Below are positions 17,595 to 25,118 of a stretch of DNA of 64,000 bases, piece by piece. The stretch spans positions 620,001-684,000 of the forward strand of contig NZ_CP112880.1 in the NCBI RefSeq assembly GCF_028747205.1. The letters are read 5' to 3'. Origin of the DNA: Streptomyces sp. CA-278952. Lineage in GTDB: Bacteria; Actinomycetota; Actinomycetes; Streptomycetales; Streptomycetaceae. Position 1 is the first letter of the stretch, and each line of letters begins with the position of its first letter. Below the pieces are notes generated by a model that did not search any database, had not been told where the DNA came from, and saw nothing but the letters and a program-made list of their open reading frames with translations. The position numbers and the translations under genes are program-made.

Positions 17595-19724
17595 ATGAAC
17601 ACCCACCGCATCCGCGTCGGCATCGACGTGGGCGGAACCTTCACCGACGCCGTGGCCGTAGACGCCACGACCCTGAGCCTGCTGGGGCAGGTGAAGGTTC
17701 CCACCAGCCACCATCACGAGGACGGCGTCGCCCACGGCATCGTCGAAGCTCTCGACCGCCTGCTGGAGCAGACCGGCCACACGCCCGAGGACGTGACGTT
17801 CCTCGCCCACGGCACCACACAGGCTACCAACGCCCTGCTGGAGGGCGACGTCGCCACCGTCGGTCTGATCGGCATCGGCGCGGGCCCGAGCGCCACGCTG
17901 ACCCGTCGGCTGGCCGCGTTCCGCAAGCTGGAACTGACACCCGGCAAGCGGCTGCCGCTCGTCTACGGGCATGTGGCCGACCCGGACGACGCGCCCGCCG
18001 TGCGCGCCGCACTCGACGCGGTCGTGCGGGAGGGCGCCGAAGTCGTCGTCGCCAGCCAGCCGTTCAGCGTCGACCGCCCCGAGGGGGAGGACGCGGTCGT
18101 GGCCGCCGCCGAGGAGCGGGGGCTGCCGACGACCGCCGCGCACGACATCACGTCGCTGTACGGGCTCCACAAGCGGACCCGGACCGCCGTGGTGAACGCC
18201 GCGATCCTGCCGCGCATGCTCGCCACCGCCGATCTGGTCGACGCCTCCATCACCAAGGCGGGCGTGAGCGCGCCGCTGATGGTGATGCGCTGCGACGGCG
18301 GGGTGATGTCGCTGGACGAGATGCGGCGCAGACCCTTGCTGACGGTGCTGTCCGGACCGGCGGCGGGGGTCGCCGGGGCGCTGATGCAGGAGCGCGTCAG
18401 CGAGGGCCTGTTCCTGGAGACCGGCGGCACGTCCACGGACATCAGCGTCGTGCGGCGGGGCAAGGTCGCCGTCCGGCACGCCACCATGCTCGGCCGGACG
18501 TCGTACCTCTCGGCGCTGGACGTGCGGACCGTCGGGGTCGGCGGCGGATCGATGGTCCGCGTCGACGGCGGCAGGGTCGTCGGCGTCGGTCCGCGCAGCG
18601 CGCACATCGCGGGGCTGCCCTACGCCTGTTTCGCGACCGAGGACGACCTCCGCGACGCGAAGGTCATCACGATCCGTCCGCTGGCGGACGACCCCGCCGA
18701 CTACGCGGTGCTCGACGCCGCCGGGGGCCGGTTCGCGATCACCATGACCTGTGCGGCGAACGCGCTGGGCCGGGTGCCTGAGGGGGACTTCGCCCGGTGC
18801 GACCCGGCGGTGGCGAGGGCCGCGATCGCCCCGCTGGCCGCCGCGCTCGGCACCGATGTCGCCTCGGCCGCGACGAAGCTCCTGGACGCGGGCATTGAGC
18901 AGGTGAAGTCCGTGGTCGAGGAGATGACGCGCGACTACCGGCTGGACAAGGACACCGCGCTGCTCGTCGGCGGGGGCGGCGGCGCGGCCTCCGTGACCCC
19001 GCATCTGGCGGCCGTGACCGGCCAGGAGGGCAGGATCGCCCAGCACAACGAGGTGATCAGCCCGATCGGCGTGGCCCTGGCCCTCATCCGGGAGCAGGTC
19101 GAGCGGATCATTCCGGGCGCCGGCCAGGAGCAGATCCTCGCCGTGCGCGCCGAGGCGGAGGCCGCCGTCGTGGCCCAGGGGGCCGCCCCCGACGGGGTGG
19201 AGGTGGAGGTCACGGTCGACCCGCAGACCAGCACCGTACGGGCCGTGGCGACCGGCGCCACCGAACTGCGCACCCAGGACCGTGCCCACCGGGCCGACGA
19301 GGCGGACCGGCTGCGCGCCGCCGCGACGAGCCTGCGGACCGATCCGGCCTCGGTGCGGGTGCTCGCGGGCACACCGGCCCACACCGTGTACGGCACCGAG
19401 GTGCACCGGCGTTTCCGGGCGGCCCGGCACCCGGTGCGGGTCGTGGACGCGGACGGCGTCGTACGGCTGCACGCGCCGGACGCCCGGGTGGAGACGACCA
19501 CCGTGGGGCAGGCGCCCGAGGTCCTCGCCGGGCTGGTGAAGGAGGCCACGTCGTACGGTGACGGCGGCGTCCGTGCCCCGGCGCTGCGGCTGCTGCTCGG
19601 GTCCCGGATCGCGGACCTGTCCGGGGTGATCGACCCGGATCCGCTGCTGGCGCTGGCCCGCAGCGAACTGCGCGCCCGCGCCGCCGACGAACCGGTCGTC
19701 GCGGTCGTGGAGGTGCGCTCATGA
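17595..19724 (+). CDS. hydantoinase/oxoprolinase A-type (HyuA-like) protein
   Basis: A 709-residue member of the ATP-dependent hydantoinase/oxoprolinase A family. The N-terminal ASKHA nucleotide-binding start is RVGIDVGGTFTDAVAVDA, followed by FLAHGTTQATNALLEG. The central part has VLSGPAAGVAGALM and LFLETGGTSTDISVV (phosphate loops), then VGVGGGSMVRVDGG, and LLVGGGGGAASVTPHLA closes the site. Relatives hydrolyse 5-oxoproline, hydantoins or related lactams/ureides, or carboxylate ketones, using ATP. Most work with a B subunit (HyuB). No HyuB-type gene is adjacent here, which is unusual; a 210-residue unrelated protein is translationally coupled instead. The ATG start has AAGGAGG at 17579-17585. 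Confidence 0.85.
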   Translation: MNTHRIRVGIDVGGTFTDAVAVDATTLSLLGQVKVPTSHHHEDGVAHGIVEALDRLLEQTGHTPEDVTFLAHGTTQATNALLEGDVATVGLIGIGAGPSATLTRRLAAFRKLELTPGKRLPLVYGHVADPDDAPAVRAALDAVVREGAEVVVASQPFSVDRPEGEDAVVAAAEERGLPTTAAHDITSLYGLHKRTRTAVVNAAILPRMLATADLVDASITKAGVSAPLMVMRCDGGVMSLDEMRRRPLLTVLSGPAAGVAGALMQERVSEGLFLETGGTSTDISVVRRGKVAVRHATMLGRTSYLSALDVRTVGVGGGSMVRVDGGRVVGVGPRSAHIAGLPYACFATEDDLRDAKVITIRPLADDPADYAVLDAAGGRFAITMTCAANALGRVPEGDFARCDPAVARAAIAPLAAALGTDVASAATKLLDAGIEQVKSVVEEMTRDYRLDKDTALLVGGGGGAASVTPHLAAVTGQEGRIAQHNEVISPIGVALALIREQVERIIPGAGQEQILAVRAEAEAAVVAQGAAPDGVEVEVTVDPQTSTVRAVATGATELRTQDRAHRADEADRLRAAATSLRTDPASVRVLAGTPAHTVYGTEVHRRFRAARHPVRVVDADGVVRLHAPDARVETTTVGQAPEVLAGLVKEATSYGDGGVRAPALRLLLGSRIADLSGVIDPDPLLALARSELRARAADEPVVAVVEVRS

Positions 19725-20353
19725 CGACCGCCCTGCTCGACCGGGCCGCACGCACAGCCATTTCGGCGCTGGAGGCCGACGACGACACCGAGTTCGGCGC
19801 CCGGCTGCTCGCGAACACGCCCACGCACGAGGGGCGCGACCCGGAGCTGCTGCGCCACTGGGCCCGTACCGCCGATGCGTTCGGCGCGGCGCTGCCGCCG
19901 GTCGCGGCGACGGCCCGGATCGTGGAGAGCGACGGTGGCCTCGCGAAGGGGCTCCTGGCCCGCTACACGTCCCGGCCGGTGCCCACCGTCGAGCTGTTCA
20001 CCGACACCCTGGCGCTCGCCGACGAGCTGATCGACCTGCTCGGCTGGCGGGACCGGTATCCGGCCGGGTCGGTCCGGGCGGCGGCGATCGCGCACGAGGC
20101 GGTGCACGAGCGGCTCCACCACGGTCCGGCGAAGAAGGCGCTCAAGCACGCCCTGGGCCACGTCGTGCTGCGCGCCGGCCGGCACACCCTGTACGGCCAT
20201 GTCGCGGGCGCCGACGAGATCGCCGCCCATGCCCACGCCCGCACGGTCTGCGGCCTGGGCCGCAGTCCGCTCCTGCTGACGGCCGCCCTGGCCACCGCGG
20301 CCGAACCTCGGCACGGGTCCGCAGCCGGATCCCCGCACGGAAGAGAGAAGTAA
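19721..20353 (+). CDS. unrecognised protein translationally coupled to the HyuA-type gene
   Basis: A 210-residue soluble, mostly helical-looking protein that I do not recognise. There is no signal peptide or membrane segment. It is rich in His in its second half: AHEAVHERLHHGPAKKALKHALGH, then YGHVAGADEIAAHAHAR. The clustered His and Glu could form a metal site, but no standard metalloprotease motif is complete. It overlaps the HyuA-like gene by 4 bases (ATGA) and ends 4 bases before the permease gene, so it is certainly part of the operon. It could be an accessory or second subunit of the HyuA-like enzyme, or a separate enzyme of the pathway. Both ideas are inference from position. Confidence 0.75.
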   Translation: MTTALLDRAARTAISALEADDDTEFGARLLANTPTHEGRDPELLRHWARTADAFGAALPPVAATARIVESDGGLAKGLLARYTSRPVPTVELFTDTLALADELIDLLGWRDRYPAGSVRAAAIAHEAVHERLHHGPAKKALKHALGHVVLRAGRHTLYGHVAGADEIAAHAHARTVCGLGRSPLLLTAALATAAEPRHGSAAGSPHGREK

Positions 20354-20357
20354 CGCC

Positions 20358-21638
20358 ATGGGCGTCGTCATCCTTCTTGTCATGGCGGCCGGTGTCGCCG
20401 CGATGCTCACCCGCAGGCTGCCCACGGCCTTCGCGCTCGTCATCCTGGCCGTCGTCATCGCCTTCGTCGCGGGCGCCCCGCTGACCGGCGAGAACAGTGT
20501 GCTGGACACGGTCGTCCAGGAAGGCGCGCCGGCTCTCGGCGCCACGATGATCGCGATCCTGCTGGGCTCCTGGCTGGGCAGGCTGCTGGACGAGACCGGC
20601 ATCGCGGGCACCCTGGTGCGCAAGATCGTCGAGTTCGGCGGGGACCGGCCGGTGGTGGTCGCCCTCGGCGTCCTCGGCGTCTCCACCCTGGTCGGCACGG
20701 TCACCGGCTCGGCCCCCGCGGCGATGCTCGCCGGGATCATCGGCATCCCCGCCATGATCGCCGTCGGCATCCCCAAGGTCACGGCGGCCGGGACGATCCT
20801 GATGGGCATCGCCGCCGGCATGCCGTTCGAGCTGCCCCTCTGGCAGTTCTTCTCCACCGCGCTGGAGCTACCCGTCGAGACCGTGCGCGGCTTCATGTTC
20901 AAGCTGTTCCCGTTCGCGCTGGCCGCCGCCGTCCTCTTCGTCCTCATCGAGACGCGCAGGCGCGGTGTCGAGCACGCCTGGTCGCTCAAGTCCGCGTCTC
21001 CCCAACCGGTTTCTCGTCGCAAGCAGTTGGGCGACGCCCCGTGGTACGCGCTCCTCACCCCGGTCGTGCCGCTGGTCCTCGCCCTCGGCCTTGAGGTGGC
21101 GATCCTGCCGTCGATGCTGGCGGGCATCCTGTTCGCGCTCGTCACGACCACCCGGCCGCGCGAGATGAACAAGCGGCTGCTGCGGACGCTGTACGGCTCG
21201 TTCGAGGTCGCGGCCGCTCCGATCGTCCTGTTCATCGCCATCGGCATCCTGCTCGCCGCGGTGAAGCTGCCCGGTGCGGTGGAGTCGCTGGAGCCGCTGG
21301 TCAAAGCCGTCAGCCCGCAGAACCCGGTGCTGTTCGTCCTGGTCTTCACGCTGCTCGTGCCGCTCTGCCTGTACCGGGGGCCGCTGAACGTCTTCGGTCT
21401 CGGCGCGGGCATAGCGGGCGTCCTCATCGCCGCCGGCATCTACCCGGCCGTCGCGGTGCTGGGCCTGGCGACCTCGTACAACCAGGTGTTCGGGGTGTCG
21501 GACCCCACCAGCACGCAGACCGTGTGGAGCGCGCAGTACGCGGGGGTGACGCCGCAGCAGGTGATGCTGCGGACCCTGCCGTACGTCTGGGCCGTGGCGC
21601 TCGGCGGCTTCTGCGTCACCGCCGCCAGTTATCTGTGA
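20358..21638 (+). CDS. multi-pass permease, ion-transporter superfamily (C4-dicarboxylate/gluconate-permease-like)
   Basis: A 426-residue integral membrane protein with about 11-12 hydrophobic segments. The two halves look alike, each with a polar re-entrant-type region: TVTGSAPAAMLAGIIGIPA in the first half and CLYRGPLNVFGLGAGIAGVL in the second. This layout matches the ion-transporter superfamily that includes DcuC, GntP and TRAP large permeases, which take up carboxylates with H+ or Na+. No small TRAP subunit or binding protein is nearby, so it probably acts alone. It follows the unknown coupled gene by 4 bases and is the likely importer of the locus's substrate. Confidence 0.75.
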   Translation: MGVVILLVMAAGVAAMLTRRLPTAFALVILAVVIAFVAGAPLTGENSVLDTVVQEGAPALGATMIAILLGSWLGRLLDETGIAGTLVRKIVEFGGDRPVVVALGVLGVSTLVGTVTGSAPAAMLAGIIGIPAMIAVGIPKVTAAGTILMGIAAGMPFELPLWQFFSTALELPVETVRGFMFKLFPFALAAAVLFVLIETRRRGVEHAWSLKSASPQPVSRRKQLGDAPWYALLTPVVPLVLALGLEVAILPSMLAGILFALVTTTRPREMNKRLLRTLYGSFEVAAAPIVLFIAIGILLAAVKLPGAVESLEPLVKAVSPQNPVLFVLVFTLLVPLCLYRGPLNVFGLGAGIAGVLIAAGIYPAVAVLGLATSYNQVFGVSDPTSTQTVWSAQYAGVTPQQVMLRTLPYVWAVALGGFCVTAASYL

Positions 21639-21667
21639 ACGCTCACCTCTTCGGGACGGAGAACACC

Positions 21668-22705
21668 ATGACACAGCACGAGGACACTCCGGTCGCGGCC
21701 CCCGCGACCCACCCGAGCCGCCGCATCTTCCTGCGGGGCGCGCTGGCCGGCACGGCGGCGACCGCCGGACTGATTGCCACCGGCGCGGGGGCCGCCCCCG
21801 CCGCCGCGGCCCCCGGCGGATTCCCGGACTACCGCCACCTGGGGCCGCTGCTGACACCTTCCCAGCTGAAGTACAACCCGACGGGCGAGATCATCTTCCC
21901 GTGCATCCGGGGCGTGTACGACAAGCTGGCGAACCCGCTGGGCCGCTACTACCTCTACTACGCCCCGCACGACGCGCCCGGTGGCATCTGCCTGGCCTAC
22001 GGCGACTCGCTGGAGGGCCCGTTCACGGAGTACCCGGCGAACCCGCTGGTCTCCAACGACTGGCAGCCGCACTACCGGGTCAGCCATGTCTCCTCACCGC
22101 ACGTCCTGTGGAACGAGGACGTCAGGGAACTGTGGCTCTACTTCCACGGCGAGAACCACACGACCCGGCTCGCCCGGTCCAAGGACGGCGTCACCTTCAC
22201 GTACGACAGGACCGTGCTCACCAAGGACATGCTTCCGGCGGGCACCAGCGAGACGTCCTACGCCCGGGTGTTCCGGCACGACCTGCCCGCGCGCGGTGCG
22301 CGGTACGTGATGCTCTTCATGATCAACAATCAGTCCAACCACCGCGACATCGCCTGGGGCTGGTCGAAGGACGGCCGCGACTGGACCTTCGCCCAGCAGC
22401 CGCTGATCCGCCACTCGGACGTCGGCGTGAACAACCTCAGCGGTCCGCATCTGCTGACCCGGGGCGGCAGCACGTTCGTCGTCTACCACACCGGCAAGGA
22501 GAACGGGGGGAACATCCTGATCACCGAGGTCGGCAACGACTTCTCCCGCCGCGACCACCTCGGCGTCTTCTACGACTCGGGCAGCGCGGCCCCGGAGAAC
22601 GGCCGCAGCGCCTCACCGAGCTTCGGCACGGACCGCGGCGTACCGTACCTGGTCTACGAGGCGGGCGACCGGCTCGGGGGCTCGATAGCCGTCGCACGCG
22701 GCTGA
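21668..22705 (+). CDS. Tat-exported beta-propeller protein, glycosidase-like
   Basis: A 345-residue secreted protein. A twin-arginine signal (SRRIFLRGALAGTAATAGLI, residues about 17-36) ends at an Ala-rich cleavage region near residue 49. The mature part shows repeated blade-like units with YYLYYAPHDAPGGICLAYG, ELWLYFHGENHTTRLARSKDG and DIAWGWSKDGRDW. These are typical of five-bladed propellers of the GH43/GH62/GH130 kind, in which aromatic strands precede SxDG turns. I could not place a full catalytic acid set, so enzymatic activity is uncertain. ATG 21668 has GGACGGAG upstream; the in-frame extension to 21524 lacks a signal. As last gene of the LacI locus it probably acts outside the cell on the polymer or conjugate that feeds the pathway. 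Confidence 0.75.
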   Translation: MTQHEDTPVAAPATHPSRRIFLRGALAGTAATAGLIATGAGAAPAAAAPGGFPDYRHLGPLLTPSQLKYNPTGEIIFPCIRGVYDKLANPLGRYYLYYAPHDAPGGICLAYGDSLEGPFTEYPANPLVSNDWQPHYRVSHVSSPHVLWNEDVRELWLYFHGENHTTRLARSKDGVTFTYDRTVLTKDMLPAGTSETSYARVFRHDLPARGARYVMLFMINNQSNHRDIAWGWSKDGRDWTFAQQPLIRHSDVGVNNLSGPHLLTRGGSTFVVYHTGKENGGNILITEVGNDFSRRDHLGVFYDSGSAAPENGRSASPSFGTDRGVPYLVYEAGDRLGGSIAVARG

Positions 22706-22712
22706 CGGGGGC

Positions 22713-22743
22713 GGGGGTGCGCCGGACGAACCGGCGCACCCGC
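22713..22743. terminator. terminator between the LacI locus and the PTM cluster
   Basis: Perfect 11-base arms GGGTGCGCCGG (22715-22725) and CCGGCGCACCC (22731-22741) with a 5-nt loop, just after the propeller gene's stop. It separates convergent transcription of the two loci. Confidence 0.7.
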
Positions 22744-22823
22744 GCCGCCAACCTGTACGGCTGGGCGGCGTCGCCCGGGCCGCTCGCGGGGGATCGCGGT
22801 GCTGCGACGGGCCCTCGGCGGCC

Positions 22824-24014
22824 CTACCAACTGACGCCGAGCCGCTGCGGGCTGCGGGACGTCGTCCCGGTCCGCCACTCGACCGCGTCGACGGGGGCGG
22901 CCAGGCGCAGCTCCGGGAAGCGGGCGGCCAGACGGTGCAGGGCGAGCTGGAGCTCCGTGCGGGCCAGCCAGGCGCCGAGGCAGTAGTGGGGGCCGGCGCC
23001 GAAGGAGAGCGTGGGGGCCTCCAGCGGGGCGAACAGGTCGTGGCGGGTGGCGGGCGGGAAGACCTCCGGGTCTCGGTTGGCCATGCCGCAGTCGGCGAGC
23101 ACGACCGCGCCCGCCGGGATCGTCACTCCTCCGATCTCGACGTCCTCGGCGGCGTGGCGGGTGCTGCCCCGGTCGTCGCCCAGCGGGACGAGATGGACGA
23201 GGCGGTCCACGAGGCGCCCCGCGGCCTCCTCGTCGGCGCCGAGGCGGGGCCAGGCCTCACGGCGTTCACCCAGCAGGTAGAGCAGGGCGTTGGCGAGCAT
23301 GGTCATCGTGCTGTCGTGGCCGCCGACGACCAGCCCGCACACCAGGGTGACCAACTGGGCCTCGGGAACGCCCCCTTCCTCGTCGGCCGCCGCGACCAGA
23401 CCGCTGATCAGGTCCTCGCCCGGGGTCCGGCGCCGCTCCGCGAGGAGGTGCGCGCCGAACGCGCTGAACTCCTCGAGAACCGCTGCCACTTGTGCGCTCT
23501 CGTGGGTGCCGTCGGAGAAGGCGTGCTCGCTCCAGTGGCGCATCCGGACCCATGCGGACTCGTCGAGCCCCATGAGGCGGCTGATCACCGCCGCCGGCAG
23601 CGGGAGGGCGAACTCGGCGACGATGTCGGCCGGTCGGGGCCGGGTCTCCAGCCGGTCGAGGAGCTCCTCCACTATCGCGGCGATCCAGGGCCGCCAGCGG
23701 GCGACGGCCCTCGGGGTGAACGCGCGCCGCAGGGTGCGGCGCAGCCGCAGATGGTCGGGGCCGTCCTGGTTGAACATCAGGTCGGGGTCGTTCACGAGGT
23801 CGGGTACGCCGGAGAGGGCGGGCGCATCGGGGGCGTACAGCTGCGCCCGGCCGAACCGCGGATCGGAGAGCACCTGGCGGACGTCTTCGTACCGGCTGAC
23901 CAGCCAGGCGGGGCTGCCGCCCGGCAGCTCGGCGGGGCGGGGCGGCCCGGGTTCATCGAAGAACAGGCGGTGCATCGGCTCCGGGGCCGGGTGCGTGGGG
24001 TCGGTGGTGGTCAA
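22824..24014 (-). CDS. ftdF: cytochrome P450 of the PTM cluster, ExxR motif missing
   Basis: A 396-residue soluble bacterial P450. The I-helix oxygen-activation motif reads VVGGHDST, and the haem-binding loop LSFGAGPHYCLGAWLA contains the Cys ligand. The K-helix, where nearly all P450s have ExxR, reads LVDRLVHLVPLGDD: aligning on VPLG puts Arg and His at the Glu and Arg positions. The start is TTG at 24014, with AGGAGG just upstream, and no better start is in frame. It is the last gene of the PTM cluster, 48 bases after the MDR reductase. By analogy with other PTM clusters it would oxidise the finished or nearly finished macrolactam. The name is by cluster analogy. Confidence 0.85.
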   Translation of the reverse strand: MTTTDPTHPAPEPMHRLFFDEPGPPRPAELPGGSPAWLVSRYEDVRQVLSDPRFGRAQLYAPDAPALSGVPDLVNDPDLMFNQDGPDHLRLRRTLRRAFTPRAVARWRPWIAAIVEELLDRLETRPRPADIVAEFALPLPAAVISRLMGLDESAWVRMRHWSEHAFSDGTHESAQVAAVLEEFSAFGAHLLAERRRTPGEDLISGLVAAADEEGGVPEAQLVTLVCGLVVGGHDSTMTMLANALLYLLGERREAWPRLGADEEAAGRLVDRLVHLVPLGDDRGSTRHAAEDVEIGGVTIPAGAVVLADCGMANRDPEVFPPATRHDLFAPLEAPTLSFGAGPHYCLGAWLARTELQLALHRLAARFPELRLAAPVDAVEWRTGTTSRSPQRLGVSW

Positions 24015-24062
24015 CGTGCCTCCTGGACAGCACCGTTGGATCGAGCGGAGGGAGGGCCGCGC

Positions 24063-25118
24063 TCAGAGTTCGACGAGCACCTTGCCGCGGTTGGCCGCCC
24101 GGGCGCCGTAGAGGCTGCCGTAGGCGGCGGGGATCGCGTCGAAGCCGTGGTGCAGGGTGTGGTCGCAGACGACCTCGCCGCGCCGGACGCGGCCGCCCAG
24201 GTCGGTGTGGAGGTCCTGCCAGTTCTGTTCGGTGAACCATTCCAGGGAGAAGATGCCGCGGACGGTGGCGCGCGGGAACATCAGGTAGGGCAGGAGCCGG
24301 GGGCCGGTGCTCTCGTTGCCGACCTGGGTCGCCCACTGCCAGCACACCGCCACCTGGCTCCCGATGTTGAGCAGGGGGAACACGGCGTCGGTGACCGCGC
24401 CGCCGAGGTTGTCGAAGTAGCGGTCGACGCCGTCGGGGGCGGCCCGGACGAGTGCGTCGCGGACGGTGTCCGCGCCGTCCCCGTGGCGGTAGACGATCAC
24501 GGCGTCGAACCCGAGCCCGGTGAGGTAGTCCGCCTTCTCCGGGGAGGAGGTGGTGCCGATGACCCGGGCCCCGCCGAGCGCGGCGAGCTGCCCGACGAGG
24601 GTGCCCACCGAGCCGGAGGCACCGCTGATGACGATGGTCTCGCCGGGGCTGATCGTCATGTACTTGGTCAGGGTCCCCCAGGCGGTCATGCCGGGGCCGC
24701 CCATCACACTGAGGGCGGTCGTCAGCGGCAGGGCGTCGTCGTACCACCGGGGGTCGAGCCTGCGGTAGGCGGGGAAGACCATGGGGAACGTGCCGGTCTG
24801 CCAGAGTTCGGGGACGCCGGTGCTGATCAGATGGGTGCGCCAGCCGCCGAACCCCTGGACCAGGTCGCCGACGCGGTGGGCGGCGCGCGGTCCCGCGTCG
24901 ATCACCTCCATGATCGAGTCGGCGCCCATGTGCCGGCCGATGGGAGTGTCGAGGGCGATGCCCTGGAGGTAGGGGTCGACGGAGACGTACAGGGTGCGCA
25001 GGAGCATCTCGTCGGGGGCGAGGGTCACGTCGACGTGTTCGACGACCTTCTCGTAGACGCGGTCCACGTCGGGGACTCCTTCGACGTGTTCGCGGACCAC
25101 CCATTTCGCGATCTTCAT
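24063..25118 (-). CDS. ftdE: MDR-family NADP-dependent reductase of the PTM cluster
   Basis: A 351-residue zinc-independent medium-chain dehydrogenase/reductase. The N-terminal catalytic domain includes LLRTLYVSVDPYLQG, as in prostaglandin reductase/leukotriene B4 dehydrogenase relatives. The Rossmann domain carries TIVISGASGSVGTLVGQLAALGGARVIG, and DGVDRYFDNLGG follows. No zinc-binding Cys set is present. In PTM pathways the corresponding enzyme (IkaC-type) is reported to form a carbocycle by a reductive, hydride-triggered ring closure with NADPH; the same role is inferred here. The ATG overlaps the preceding flavoprotein's stop by 4 bases, and GAGAGGA lies upstream. Confidence 0.88.
   Translation of the reverse strand: MKIAKWVVREHVEGVPDVDRVYEKVVEHVDVTLAPDEMLLRTLYVSVDPYLQGIALDTPIGRHMGADSIMEVIDAGPRAAHRVGDLVQGFGGWRTHLISTGVPELWQTGTFPMVFPAYRRLDPRWYDDALPLTTALSVMGGPGMTAWGTLTKYMTISPGETIVISGASGSVGTLVGQLAALGGARVIGTTSSPEKADYLTGLGFDAVIVYRHGDGADTVRDALVRAAPDGVDRYFDNLGGAVTDAVFPLLNIGSQVAVCWQWATQVGNESTGPRLLPYLMFPRATVRGIFSLEWFTEQNWQDLHTDLGGRVRRGEVVCDHTLHHGFDAIPAAYGSLYGARAANRGKVLVEL

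Noticed and set aside
15747..19472. 1241-residue open frame on the minus strand under the LacI locus
   Set aside because: It lies exactly opposite well-supported genes. Its composition (Arg/Gly/Val/Asp-rich with periodic repeats) is the usual antisense artefact of 70%+ GC coding DNA, and it shows no family motif.
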